Shown here: in pieces, positions 21,401-34,500 of the stretch
Layout: each line of letters opens with the position of its first letter
How positions within the stretch are numbered: position 1 is the first letter of the stretch
Assembly: GCA_963457665.1 (NCBI GenBank)
Contig: OY735203.1
Location: 26,828,124 to 26,892,123 of the forward strand
Length of the DNA stretch: 64,000 nt
Source: Thysanoteuthis rhombus
Taxonomy: Eukaryota > Mollusca > Cephalopoda > Oegopsida > Thysanoteuthidae
Reading direction: 5' to 3'
Made by a program: the position numbers and the translations under genes
The notes under the pieces: model-generated
What the model was told of the DNA's origin: nothing
Databases searched by the model: none
The model's input: only the letters and a program-made list of their open reading frames with translations

Positions 21401-24400
21401 GTATTTTATAAAGGAGTTAATGATGTTCTGGAAAAATAACGCATATGGGGAAAATGCTTCTTCTTTGGATAATCAAAAACAATTTGTACAAAAATCTCTT
21501 CTTGTCTGATTTGCAATATTTTCTTCACTTTTTTTTTTTTTCTCCTAAAGAAAGTGAGCATTCTCTCTGGATTTATAAGATGTAGAATATTACACACACT
21601 GGTTAGACTGGGGCAAATTCCAACAGTGTTAACAACTAAGATTATTTATGACCTCCTACCTCTGCTCTTCTTTCTGCCTTTATTTTCTTCTTCTCCATTA
21701 TCCCTTCTGATCCTGGTTGCTACTCCATTATTTTATCTAAAAGTCAGACAAACAGAGATAAGGTTCATGGACAAAAATGTTCCTACCTCTTCGGTAAATT
21801 ATGTAACTCTCATTATTGAACTACGTAACTCCCTTTCTCTGTTCTATCACCTTACCCCTTCATCAAAATACCTAATTCCCTCTTTCTATTTCTGAATAAA
21901 ATGAGAAATATTTTAAATAAAACAAGTAATATTTTAATTAATGATAATAAAATATTATTTTTGATGAAATGAATAATATTTTTGATCATTTAATCCAAAA
22001 TAAGAGTAATTTTCATGAAAAAAATTATTCTGGTTTACTAGATTAAATCTTTACCTAGATTTACAAACAAAATTCTTTAACCTATAGATATCAAACAGAG
22101 AAAATCTTTCACAAAACAGTTTGGATGCCTCTGTCGTCTGCTTTGTTCAAATTTCCGTGTTCCAGAGTTCTATCTCATGATTGATTCTTGACCATTTGAG
22201 CAATCAAAGTGTAACATTTGTAGAGTGTGACAAACAGAATTGTAGTCTAAATATTTTATAAAGGATATTTTGAAGTGATGATATCTCATATGTTTAGACC
22301 TGAAGAAATTCTGGATTATCAATCGAAATTCAGCTATTTGAGAACTTTTGAAAATTAAGAATGCAGTCGAGAGAAACTTCCAAAATAAGTTTGATAATTC
22401 TATTCTACATATATTTATAATTCTATATTGATGATTGATGTTCCTGTTGTAGAGAAGCAGACATGGCTCTGACACAAGCAGAAGCTGAATTGTCTTTCCA
22501 GAAGAGAAAAGAAAGGTTTGAACAAAGAAAATTGGCACGCATCCTGGAGGCTGAAGAAAAAATTCTTAAAGAACAGGTGAGACATCTTTTTTCTTTAAAA
22601 TAGGGTATTGCAGACATGTAGTAAGTGGATTGAAAATATGAGTTTTTACTTGGAAAAGTAACCTGAACACTTTACTTTAGAAATCGACAAAAAGTTTGAA
22701 AAGGACAAAGAAAGCCAAAAAAGTAAAACAAAAATCATGTGCAGTAATCATATTGAGAATAAGAACATAACTGTCAAGATAGGTGCAAAACTTTGCAACT
22801 TAGACCACAACATCTATCTAGGACAACGAATCTCCATGAGATCCTCAAAAGAGGAGGAAATCAAGCGAAGAATCACTTTGGGATGGCAAGCCTTAGGCAG
22901 AGCAAGCTCAACTTTCAAAAACCATATGATCCCAATAATCCTAAAAAGAAGAGTATACATCCAATGCAATCTCCTGATAGTCACTTATGGAGCTGAAACA
23001 TGGAACCTAACCAAGAGATAGACCTACAAACTGAGAAGTATGCAACGTGCGCATGAGAGAATCATGCTCAAACTCACAAGACAGCAGAGTGTATAAGGAA
23101 GAACTAGACAAATTTAGGAAATACTAGCTCTGCGACGCCCATGATAGAGAATTGTGGCGAATCCTGGGGAAGTTCTATGTCCAACGACGGATGTTAAGAC
23201 TGAAGATGAACTAATCCTGAATAAAAGTGGATATAAAGCTCCCTGTCTTAATGAATGTAAGCAAGAATATTTCACTATTACTTGGTACTCCGTAAATGCT
23301 TACAAAATTGTTTTGATTCATTTTCTGATGCTTTATCAATTGGCGAAATCATATTCAAACTAGAAAGCTCTCAGAGGGTGCATACCCTTGCCAACACCAT
23401 TGCCAGGGGAAGTAATTGTACATAGATCTGCACGAAAATTCAATCAATATCATCCACCCTTTCACAAAATTTCATTGAGAACTTTTGGAGGTTTTGTGTG
23501 GACATATAATTATAATGTGGGGGGGGTAATTGTGAATGGATCCGCCCCCAAATTTGATTACTCCCTCCTCAGCCTATTGTCTACCCTTCTAGAAAATTTC
23601 ATCAAAATTCATGCAGAAATTTTAGAGATATTGTGTGGACATACACGAGTTCATAAATGTATGAATAGAAAAAAAACGAAAAAAAAAAAAAATTCCGAAA
23701 TCCACCCAAAAATTCAACCAAAACTTCCTTCCCCCATTGCCCACCTAAATGTCATTGAAATTCACCCTGTACTTAGGGAGATACGTGACCAAATACACAT
23801 ACCTCTCAAATTTTTTCGGCAGTGATGAAACTAGAATGCACTCCAAAGGTACATAACTCTGTCAGCTCGCATTACTTTCATTAGTCTCAAAGTTATTTAG
23901 CTTCAAAAAGCTTGACTTCCAGGTCGGATCAGGTCGCTTTTTTTGCAACGAGATAACTCTTCAAAGCCTGCGTTATGTATTGGTGAAAACGGCATGTTTC
24001 TTTCTTCAATAGCTTCCGAAATATGGGGCAGTCAAGTGACCTATACCTTTGATAAGAGCAACCTTACCAACGGATCAGTCGCAAATAATCCATGACCAGT
24101 CTGACCAGCCCCCTGGGATTTTGCTTGGCAGCCCAATCCGCCCCGGTACTAATGAATTGCTGTAACTATAGAAAAAAATAAGAAGTCTTGTATGTTTGAA
24201 GTGGTTTCATTTTTATACAAATTTATTATATACAACAGAATACTAATTAACTGAATGTGAGAAAAAAAAAGAATAACTCACTGTTATAGGACATGTTATC
24301 ACGTCTATGGCATTGGACGGACGACATACTAAGATGAGTTATTTCGTCTGTGGCAGCAAACTGGTTTTAAGCTAGTGTCTATTTATCTAGTAGTCCGGTT

Positions 24401-26182
24401 CCTATGCTGGTTTGAGAGTTACCTCCATTGATAGCTCTTGAACTTTTTTTTTTAATTACCTCCCTTTTTTATAGCTTGATAAAGTGTCTAAATTCTTTTG
24501 AGAGTAGGAATCATTAAAAGAACGTGATGTTCTTGAACTGATAATTTCATTCGATATTTCAATTCATTAATTGAATTCTAAAAGCTTTTACTCTATTGGA
24601 GTTCATTAATTACTTATTGAGATCAACCGACTGAAAATCTCAGAGAAAACTTTCTATTTGCTGTATCACTTATTTCTTTCTGTTTCCAAACGAAGAATGT
24701 GGATATTAGATTTGTAAATGTTTTGCTAGGTTTATGATATATGAATATTTGGTTTCTAAGGTTTTTCGAGTGTCATGAAATTGTTGTCAGCATAGAAAAA
24801 AAACGGGCCCTGGAAACGATTCTACCCTTGAAATAATCTCGAAGCGTAAAGGGAGATAACTATGTTGATTGTATGGTAAAGTTTGGATTATGACTAATCG
24901 TCTGACTTCTGAATTATTTGAAATTTTTCAATAGACAACGAAAAATTTTTTTACATTTCAATTAATAACTAAACCTACTGATTGCTCACTGGTTTGTCCT
25001 TGTATTTTCTTGCTGTATTTTTTGTATTTCATCTTTCTTTAATTGAGATGACAAGTCAGAGAGGTGTTTAATTTGTCGTTTTTGCAATGGTTTATTTTCT
25101 GTTTACTTATATGAAGAGGGGGCGGAGACAAAAAATCTCAGTGGAAATAAGGATGGGAAGAAAATTTTTTTTTGTGAATTCAAGTTTCAGAATAAAAAAG
25201 TCAAGATTTTTTTTTTTTTTTTTTTTTAAGTAGGAAAAATTTAGACAAGCAAAGAATTAAGAATTGGAAAAGTCCTGAAAATGAAGAACTGAAAAAAATA
25301 AATCATTAATTTCAATCTTTGACTACTATATTCCTTCATTTTAGTCTTAGTTTTTTTTTGGGGGGGGGGGGGTCCCATCAAAATTCAACTTGATCTGTTG
25401 AACAACAGCAGCAAGTAAAAGGCATGGATCTGAAATAAAGAATATGTTTTTGATCAAGCTTTATTATTTACTTCTGATCCTAACTGTTTGCTTACTCACT
25501 GTGATGGAAAAGTGAAAAACTGATAATGGTTTATAATATTTTATGTAATGAAAATTCAATTTGAAATAACTTCTTCAATTCGTGTACTTTTTCCGAACTG
25601 AAATAAATGCTCCGTTTGTAAAAAATATCATGGTTATCTCCCTTTGCGCTTGGAATAATTTCTAGGGCGGAATTACTACCTTTCCCTGAAAAACTAGCTG
25701 TAGATCCGTCTAGTTCTTGTGAAAGACTTTAATTACAATAAGTTGACTTCTTTGCGTAGAAATGTTTTTCTTAATCTCAAAAAAAATAATAAATAAATCA
25801 CTTTCTATCGGCCGTAATATTCAAAATTATCAAACTCTTGCTAACTTTAATTTTCTTATTTCAAGTCAAGTTGATTGGCAGTGCTACCATTATATGGAAA
25901 TTATTTTAATTTTTTTTTTCTTGAAAAAGATTGGGAACTAATTTCAAGTTTCGTGACGAGAAAAATTTTACCAGTTTAATCTTATTTATTGTTTTTCTTT
26001 TTCAGGACACCATTTTCATTACCCAAGAGAATTTGGACATGGAGATTAAAAAAGTCATGGACTCCAGTGTAGATTATAACTATGCTATTGACAAACAGGG
26101 GAATGTTATTAGGAATGAGACTAAAACAGTTGATGAAGGGAAGAATAACGAAATTGAACCAAATGAAAAAAGTCTGTCATGA
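18422..26182 (+). CDS. MRPS26: Mitochondrial ribosomal protein S26 (mS26), four exons
   Basis: Coding exons are 18422-18651, 19662-19802, 22453-22576 and 26006-26182 (stop included), joined 672 nt, 223 residues, against about 205 in human. Phases agree throughout and donors are GTAAG, GTAGG and GTGAG. The N-terminus is basic with few acidic residues, as expected for a mitochondrial presequence. Family landmarks are AKSK followed by a V-P-VDPEE block (about residues 40-60), a long charged coiled-coil-like helix rich in E, K, Q and R (about 80-160), and the hallmark C-terminal segment FITQENLD, with DYNYAIDKQGNVIR, corresponding to FITRENLE and NYNWAI in the human protein. The product is a metazoan-specific protein of the mitochondrial small ribosomal subunit. 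The acceptor of exon 2 (GAG before 19662) is weak; an in-frame alternative CAG at about 19637 would add eight residues. The gene converges with SEPSECS. Confidence 0.93.
18652..19661 (+). other. MRPS26 intron 1
   Basis: A 1010-bp intron with a GTAAG donor. It contains a G/C-richer stretch around 18980-19150, a C-run near 19173 and a short (TA)n at 19527-19547. No gene is embedded. Confidence 0.85.
19803..22452 (+). other. MRPS26 intron 2
   Basis: A 2650-bp intron, AT-rich. ORFs of 63-122 codons (for example 21554-21895 plus and 22538-22170 minus) lack motifs; the latter runs antisense across exon 3. No repeat family was recognised. Confidence 0.8.
22690..23100 (+). mobile_element. RTE-type LINE fragment in MRPS26 intron 3
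   Basis: The plus-strand frame 22737-23021 encodes NIYLGQRISMRSS, EEIKRRITLGWQALGRASST, IILKRRVYIQCN and VTYGAETWNLTKR. After a stop it continues as KLRSMQRAHERIMLKLT. This is the region downstream of the RT catalytic centre of a RTE-type LINE, the same family as the fragments at 4860-5530 and 12290-12590. It is 5'-truncated and carries an in-frame stop, and lies in the same orientation as the host gene. Confidence 0.85.
23340..23770 (+). repeat. Two units of the dispersed TTTTGGAGATATTGTGTGG repeat
   Basis: Each unit reads, in order, GGTAATTGT-CAT-GATC, a run ending CCACCCTTTC or CTACCCTTCT, AAAATTTCAT, TTGAGAACTTTTGGAG and TTGTGTGGACATA. The same units build the fold-back at 45.9-47.6 kb, with single units near 37.92-38.02 kb and (minus) 63.52-63.62 kb. 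The open frame 23388-23825 is a by-product of the repeat. It lies in MRPS26 intron 3. Confidence 0.75.
23771..26005 (+). other. MRPS26 intron 3, remainder
   Basis: AT-rich intronic sequence with poly-T at 25208-25227, a short G-run near 25360-25371 and no recognisable gene. The intron as a whole is 22577-26005 (3429 bp). Confidence 0.7.
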
Positions 26183-26830
26183 TTGATAAAATAGAGTAAT
26201 TCCATCTTGGTTTCAAGACTTGTTAACAAAATATTTCAGCTGATCAATTCTTCAAGCCTCTGGCAGGTTGTATGGGCAGTTCAAGAGAAAATTCTATGTA
26301 GGTGTTAGATATCGCTAGAGAAATGATTTGTAGGACTTCCTCTTACATATCGAGCCCTGTCTGGAAATGTGGGGTCTGACCACAGGAAATCAGCATCTCC
26401 AGTAAGTTGTTGATTGAAATACCAGTATAGTTCTTGAGAATTTGTGAAAACAGGATATTTATCTCTTTAATCAGTTCTTTGAAACTGGCTGAATTTTTGA
26501 CAAGCCTTGGTGAATTGCATGAAAATGGTTTCAACAGTCAAGTTAAGAATCGTCGAAATGCCCAGGTACAAATTTTTTCTTGTTTTGTAAAGAAAGATTT
26601 GTAAACACTGCCTGGACAAAGACTTCCATGCAGTTGTAAAGATGAGGGAGGCTGAAGAATGGATCATTCAAAACTTTTGTCAGAACAACACTTGGAATGA
26701 TAATGACTTATCTCAAAATTTCAGAATGTATCTTCAGTTTTGTTGTTCATTCAATACTTGTAAATACAAACATTATCAATTTTTATTTCTGCTGGCTTTC
26801 CTTTTGTTTTCCAACTTTCTTTCTCTTGAA
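26183..26830. other. MRPS26 3' flank
   Basis: No canonical AATAAA was found close behind the stop codon, so the mRNA end is undetermined. The sequence near 26640-26700 (GGCTGAAGAATGGATCAT) resembles the dispersed repeat at 55690-55990, so part of this is probably transposon-derived. Confidence 0.45.
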
Positions 26831-26975
26831 ATCATATATATAATCACCTCTATGAAGCAACAGTAATATATATATCACTTCTATGAAGTAACTAATATAT
26901 ATATATATATATCACTTCTATGAAGTAACTAATATATATATATATATATATATAACTTCTATGAAGTAATGACTG
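26831..26975 (+). repeat. Composite minisatellite: CACTTCTATGAAGTAACTAA plus (TA)n
   Basis: Four copies of a CACTTCTATGAAGTAAC-like core alternate with (TA)n stretches whose length grows from about 5 to 12 units along the array. Each core contains the perfect inverted repeat ACTTC-TAT-GAAGT. Confidence 0.85.
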
Positions 26976-29868
26976 AGGAAGAAAACAACTTTTGATCAGA
27001 AGTTCACTTTTTTTTTTTCCAACTTTTTATCACAATGACAACTTGCATTGATGTTTTCCACATCAGAACTTGAAAAAAGTTGAAGTATAGATGTGACACT
27101 CCAACACGAGTGGTTTTGACTATTGAACTCCTTTGTCGTTACCACAATATTTAAGTGGATCCATTCTACAACCTTCTTCAAATGTGAATCTGTAAACAAA
27201 TGGAAAAGGGTTTGAAGAAAAGTAACTCCTCTACCCACAGATTGTACACCTGAAGAAGACTGTAAGAATAAATCTGTTGAAATACTTGTAACTTGTTCAA
27301 ACACCCCTTGGAATAATTGACTTTTCTCAAGATTTGTCTTGGTCTATCTTTAATGGAGCAGATTAACCTAAATGGATATTAGGTTGCAGTATATACTGTA
27401 AGGTCATTCTTTTTCTTTCGTCCAAAATGCCAGGTTCTTTGAAATAGAATTCTCAGTTTTCTAAACTAAAGAGTGAGCAATTAATTTTCAATCAAAATAT
27501 TAAAATAGTGCATTAATACGTGTTCAAGTTGAAGAAGTCAGAAATTGTGATAATTTATAAGATACCAAGTGTGGGAATTTAAGATAGAGTATAAATCTTC
27601 TCTTGAAAAAAAAAAAGAAATACTGTATACTGCAATTAGCATGAGGAAAATCTGTCTTTCTCAGGCAAAATCTAAACAAAGTCCACGGACAAAATTTATT
27701 TTATATCCATACAATGTGTATCAATATCAGACAGATTAAATGGTTTTGTTATCTTTTTTTGTTTGGGACCACTGAAGTACTAACAGGCCTTTTATGAAAT
27801 TTAGTTGGGAGATCTGAGATAGCATACTGAAGCGTCATGAATAAGTTTCTGGATGGCCAAAAGTCGTGAACAGTTCCAGGGAAAAAGACTTTTCTCGATA
27901 AAGTGGTTATATTATGGTACTCATTTATTGAATCTATCACATAAACCATTAAGAAGATATAAAAGTTGTTCCTTCTCTAATATAAGTTCTGTAATACTAC
28001 CTATGAGTCTATCTGTTTTAGTATAGACACTAGTATCTAGCTTAACATTAAGTGAACATGGAAAAATAAAATTTTGCCCTTGGACTTTGTCTACTCTGTA
28101 AAAGTTGGCTTTTTGATTAGTTCTAAGAGATATAATTCATTTGTTCTTATACAATTACCATTTGTTGGGCACAATAAGTTATGGTAGTAACCACTGATAA
28201 AATAAAATATCTCAAAGAACAACAACCAGGTATGATTTCAAAATTTTACTAAAAGAAAATAAATTTATTACAATTACATCAATGATTTGACAAGCCACCA
28301 TTTTTCGATTGCATTAATACATTTCATAAGAGCATTCTATATGCTAATTTTGCTTCTATTCTTCAAATTAAAGAATATTCATTTCTAAAAAAAATGCCAA
28401 TAATATGTTAGGCCCTAGTAAATAAAAATATTTAGCTTAATAAAATTTGAAAAGCACCTTGACATCAGGTGACTATTAGTGGCCCAATATACCATTACTA
28501 CTGCCTAGTAAGTTTGATACTCACTTGTGGCCTTGTGCCAGACTAAGCTAAGCATGGTAAATACCTATGAGTTTTTTGAGTTTTTTTTTTTTCAACACTA
28601 ATTCTGCTCCTGAAGATTTTTTAAAAATTAGTGATCTATATTGATTGAAATGTAGAAAAAATATCCAAGTTGACTGATCATAAAATGTAACAAAACTCAG
28701 TTAAATACAGCAAACTATGATTTAATGTAGTTCTAATAATAAAAGGAGGAAATTTCTTCATGGTTTGAAAGGCTAATACCTCTCCGGTAGGGAAGGAACA
28801 GGTGATCAGTCGCCTCTCACTACCCCACCATAACTTAATCATCTGTCCCATGATAGTAGCAACCACCAAGTACTAATTCTCTCAGAAAAGAGTATTTTCA
28901 CACATGAAGTGGCTAAATTCACTAGTAAAATAAAATTCTAGCTGTCCTTGGGAAAGGTATGAAACCAATTTTTGCTTCACTTGATTTCAATAGGAAAATG
29001 GATGAGTGAGAGACTTCATGGACAACTGGAATGTTCAAGTTGTGGTATTGGTAATTAACTTTTCATTTACCACTCCATCAAAATATCGAAGATACTTTTA
29101 AGCTTTCCGAATGTATGTTATGCCTGCAAAGAAGGAGGTAGTAACTAGTGTAGTCGATGGCAAAATAAATTCATAAACTGAGTGCTGATGTCATTTTTGC
29201 ACTAACGTCAGGGGGAAAGTTATGAATCTAAGTTACGAACCCTACAATTTATCCCTCAGAGAAGGGGTTCCTAATCTTCTCATTATCAGGGACCCTAGGC
29301 TTTTGAAAAGTCCGTCTACCCAACAAGCTCACAGATCTCCAGTGATACCTCTGTAGACCCCAAATTGTCAACAAACCCCAGATTTGGAACCAGAATAAAC
29401 CATTCTTTCATTAGGATGTTAAAAGGACTACAGCTTGTATTTACGCAATGATTCAGTATTCCATTAACACTCTTTATACAGTGTTTTTACACCATCTTGC
29501 TAGAAGCAAGAATACCTTAGCAGCATAAGGATACCTCAACAGCATTTGCCAAAAGTATCAGCATATAATTGAGATTATCATTTAAAGGAGATTTTCTTCA
29601 AGTATACATCCTCATCTTCCAATAAATAGAGATATAAGGTCTGTTTTGCCAGTCAACTCTTACAGAATTATCACAATGCTGTCATCAAAACAGTCTGCAT
29701 GTCTAATCTTACCAGTTTCAATGTTCACAGACTTTCGACATCTTGAGACAAACAGACAGGCGTGGAAGAGAGAAGCAAGAGGCCAACCAATTCCAAAGAG
29801 GAACTAACTCATTTGGCAGCCCAAAATAGTTCTTTAGCTGCAATGCACAAATTATTCCACGGTCATGT
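26976..29868. other. Intergenic between converging MRPS26 and SEPSECS
   Basis: A 102-codon minus-strand ORF (27304-26996) contains SSGVQS and WIHLN fragments that also appear in the dispersed repeat near 39.7-39.9 kb, so it is best read as transposon debris. The rest holds A/T runs and no assignable feature. SEPSECS transcripts must end here, but no single polyadenylation signal stands out. Confidence 0.5.
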
Positions 29869-31545
29869 TCAAATGAGGGTTTCTTCTGGCGGAGGTTTCA
29901 AATTCTTTTCTGATGCACCTTCGGGGGAAGGACGACTGTTTTGAAATTTTGTGAGAACTTTGTCTAATCGATTGATGAACGTGTCCACATCATCTTTAAT
30001 CATGCCGATCCCTGCTGCAGCAGTGAGGTAGCCACATGGATAGGAGTTGGAATGTGCACCAAAGTTCTTGAAGTTGTATCCGCAAATGGTCTTTGAACCA
30101 CTTTCTTTAGCTACAACCCTGAAAATGAAAATTAATTTTTCTAAACAAACAATAAAAACTCGAGAAATATGTACAACATAATGAAAATTATCTTGAATTT
30201 TCATTGGATCAAGCATTGTCACTCAATTTGACCAATAAGAATATCCTAACTAAAAGAATTATATTCTCCCTTCACTTATACAATGAAGATAGCAAAAATA
30301 TATTCAGAAAATCTTCTCAAATTCCCAAAATACACGAAGACAGGTTTTCCTTGATTATTCGGATGAAAAATAATGTCTTTATGCTGTGTTTAGCTGCCAC
30401 ATATCTGTATAAGCAAGGATTATCAAAAATTACTTTCTTGAGAAAAAAAAATTCCCCAACAACTGAAAACCACATTCATAATGAATTTTACAAGAATAGA
30501 CTGTGTTTCTATCTTCATTGGTTTCTGGGTTATCAAGTTCCAAAAAGCATGATGGCCGCAGTGTGTCTTTTTTTTAATATAAATAAATTTTCAGAACATG
30601 TTATTGAATGGTGAAAACCACATGCTTCTATCTTTGATAGTTTTGAGATAAACATTTCTTTGATCGATACATTTGCTGAGAGTGACCTCACTCAAGGCTT
30701 AGTTGTAATCTTAGTCAATAATGATGAAAGTCTGAGTAGTTATGGTAAAAAATAGCTGAAATTAAGATGAAAGAACGACTAGTCAAAAATTGACTGTAAA
30801 AATCAATTTACAAAATTAAATTTAAATTATCTTTATAAAACAACAAGACTGGCTACAGAGTCAAACTCCACTCTGACTGAAGCTTAAATATGGATATGAG
30901 GTCAGGTAAAAAAACAACTGGCAAAATAAGAGTTCTTAGAACAAAAAATTCCAAAAGAACAAGTGATCAGAATGGACAAATTCTCTAAGAAAAAATTCCA
31001 ATTTCCCTTTCTCATCTTTGTTGCGAGTTGACGCCACATGATGACATGGCATTAATCTTTCATTTTCCCCTCTCTCAAAATAACATCTGACTAATTGAGA
31101 TAATAAAGTCAATTCTCTAGGATTTGACAAGAGTGAAAAAAATTGTCACAGCATATACATGAAAGTTAGATTCTAAATACTGATTTACAGAAAAAATTGC
31201 TTGAATAATCTAGAATTGAATTTTACAGCTAAGAGATCTACTTACACATTATTTATTGTACATGTTGACGAAAGAGGAAGGAAAAAAAAAAAGATCCATG
31301 TTGCTTAATTGAATTATCCACTGAATTGATGAATATTTTTCAATATAAAATACATAGTTATGCGTGTTCAGTCAAACTACATTCAATTTTATCTACCATG
31401 GGTACATTTCAGCTACTCAACTGAATCCTATTTGTAGGTCATGGGATTTTTTTCCCAACATATCAAAATCTTTTGTTTGAGTTTGTACTGCTGAACTCTT
31501 TCTTAGTCCAGCTTTTGTTGTTTCCACAATGTTTCAGCAGACCCA

Positions 31546-31579
<34 letters not shown>

Positions 31580-34500
31580 TCATTTGGATCCCAGCTATGC
31601 AAGCCACACGATATTATTCTCAGCACCCATGTAATATAGAAGATTCCATATTATACACAGGGAGGCTCTCCAATTACCACCTTGCTGAACAAAGAAAATC
31701 ACTGACCTAACAGGCATCTGTCGGACAAACTGATGTATGTTGTTTCCTTCTCATTCTCCAGTGATGTTCTCTATTATTTGGACTTCAAGCCATGATGTGA
31801 ACCCTTTCCATTCCAGAAATGCTCTCCATACCAGACTTTTCTGCCTCTCGTTGCTAAAGTCTAACTTTAAACCGTTTTTTCACTTATATTCCTCTCCACT
31901 CTTGCATGGGATATCATAAATACAATTTTTTTAAAACCCTTTTATGAGGGACCAACTGCAGTAATCAAAATCTCTCGTGGATCTTTTTTTGAAAATAGAA
32001 GGAAAATTACTTTCTAAATAATTTTCACAATTTATGATATGTCAAAGTGGATGTTCCTCAAGATCTCAGAAATCCTATTTGTACCATCAAAGTTCCTTTT
32101 TTTTCCTCAAGTACCTATCAAACATGAGGGTAGGTAGAGAAGAAAAACAATTTCTCACCTTGTTCCAGAGACAAACCGCTTGAAGAGCATTGAGCCAATC
32201 TCAGTCGCTGTACTTTCAGTACCATCATAATTGAGAGACATAGCTAAAATAGAATAAAATGATTATAAAAGCCCGTTAGGAACAAAACAAGCTAGCAATT
32301 AGGTTTCAATCTTAAATGCTAGGTTGGTGATGCTTATTATAACAAAACTCTTACTTCACTATCAGTAGCAGATTATCCACAGAAAAATTATGTCATTTAC
32401 TCGAAAAGATTACAATCTTTCAATACTTCACAACTAATCCTGAAGCAGAAATAAGCTCAGTATTCCTAGTCAGGCAATTTTTTTGTTCGGGGAGAGTGTG
32501 AATCCAGATCCCAGGTTCAAAATTGGTCTATTAATTTGTTCAAATTTGATATGTTTGCAGTGATCAACTCAATCAATGTACAAAAGAAAGGTTTTTAATG
32601 TAAAGCAACCTTTTTTTCACTCATACACCAATCTCACCATATTTCAGAATATCATTCTCCCTTCAAAGATTGTCTGACAAGAAAAGGAACATTCCAAATA
32701 TTATGCATATGATATTGAAAATCTTTCACTTTCTATCTATCAGCACATAAGAATTTACCGGGTTTTATTTTTAAAAAAGTAATCTACTGATAGTAGCAGT
32801 GCCAATACTATTTTTTTTGAGCTGATATTGTGATATGCAAGATGCAAACTGCGGCTAAAATGACTGAAGGCAGGAATGATTGGTTTCATCTTTTTTTCAG
32901 GTACGTTATAAAAAGTGAAAAAAGAGACATGAATAACCACCATTAGGATTTGTATTCAGTTCACCAATTCTAATTATATGAACCAATTTAAATCTATCTT
33001 TTTCGAAATCATTTCTTGCATTAACATGAAATTTAAAGGTGTACATTTTTTTGAAAATGTTGCTGTTGGGAAAGCAAGTAAGAAACAGAATTTTCATGAC
33101 ATTCTGTGTAAAATTGAAACCATTAAGTAATGTTTAGCATGCACACCATGTATGCCACTGCCAGTGAGTTTCATTCTCAGAAGGTTCTTCACCAATTTAG
33201 CTTCATGCTAAAGTTAACCTAGTCCAAAAGTTATTTACAAGCATTATTACAAAGCTTGAGTAAGCTAATATTCCAACAAAACTTTTCAAAGCCAACAAAA
33301 AAAAAAAAAAAATACTGTAATACAATTTTTCAAAGACTTCAAAAGACGAAAACATTTTGTTTTTACAAACAGTAAGAATGTTGAGAACCTTGCCAAAATT
33401 CTGAAGTAAAGGGAAGGAGTCTTTTAAAAAGTCATTTTGAAATGATTATGTTTAATACAGATAATATTATGGATCATTGTTCAAGTAATATCATGTTTCA
33501 AAAACCAATTTTTAGACCATTTTGACATAAAAAAAAACAAATTTGTTCAAAAATATTCTGACTTAAATAAATAAATCAAGATAAATTTTAAGAGATTACG
33601 GAAGTGACAAGGTTTAAAGTTCATGATTTAATAATTTTATTTTAGGTACAAATTTTGAATAAGTTTAGATTAAAAAATTCTGCTGGAGTAGGGTTGTCAT
33701 CAGCTTTTGTCAATAAAACTATATTCAGAATTAGATCTCTTATTGATAATTGCAGGTTTACAATTTGCTGGATACTTTCTTCTTCATTTGTATTCAGCAA
33801 TGCAATCTTAAATCAAAGACTAAAAAAAAAATGCAGAATTTTCAACTTTCTTACACAAGACTGGGATTATGTTATAAAGACTTTGATCGTACAGATCTTT
33901 CTGGAATGTTAAACAACTGCTTCAAGACTAGTTTTCACCTTACTTTTTGCCACAACACTCTTTTTTAAAATCTTACAACCATTAAGCAAGCAGCAAGGAT
34001 TGGTAATAAAGACTAACTTTGCGATGGGATTTGAACTCGCATTCCTTATCCTCACGGCAATACTTCATCTGAGAAATCCAGAATCTCCATGTGTTTACAC
34101 AAGATTATGGAGTATGCTCACATCTCAAAAAAAGATGTCAATTTTTAGTCTTTACTTGATATTTCCAATCACATACATAACAACACAAATTAAACATCAG
34201 AGTTTGAATTAGAATGAGTGAGCAGCTTCAACAATTAGTGTAATCCTGGCAGAGAGACAATTTTTTTCCCCAAAATATCTATCCTGCCTCATACAGTCTG
34301 AGGGTTTCTTTTCCTACTCCCACACATAACTAACTGAAATGTATGAATTATACTTATTAAGAATATCAAATAAACAAAAATAACATGAATAATTCTTAAA
34401 ATATGAGTAAATTATGAAAATTCATTCCTGTATTGGCTTATTATGGTAGACAAAGAGTGAGATAATGCAGGACTACCTGATCTAGCGAGTGTAACAATCC

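Noticed and set aside
26642-26866. 74-codon plus-strand ORF after MRPS26
   Set aside because: Its first part matches the dispersed repeat at 55690-55990 and the rest is hydrophobic AT-rich translation.
29762-29944. Plus-strand 60-codon ORF
   Set aside because: Partly antisense to the last SEPSECS exon; no independent support.
30204-30614. 136-codon plus-strand ORF in a SEPSECS intron
   Set aside because: AT-driven composition, no motif, no upstream or downstream coding context.
33960-34090. Minus-strand tRNA-like segment with GAGTTCAAATCCC
   Set aside because: Only the B-box-like part is convincing; the A box is poor and no target duplication was found, so it is noted only as a weak SINE candidate.
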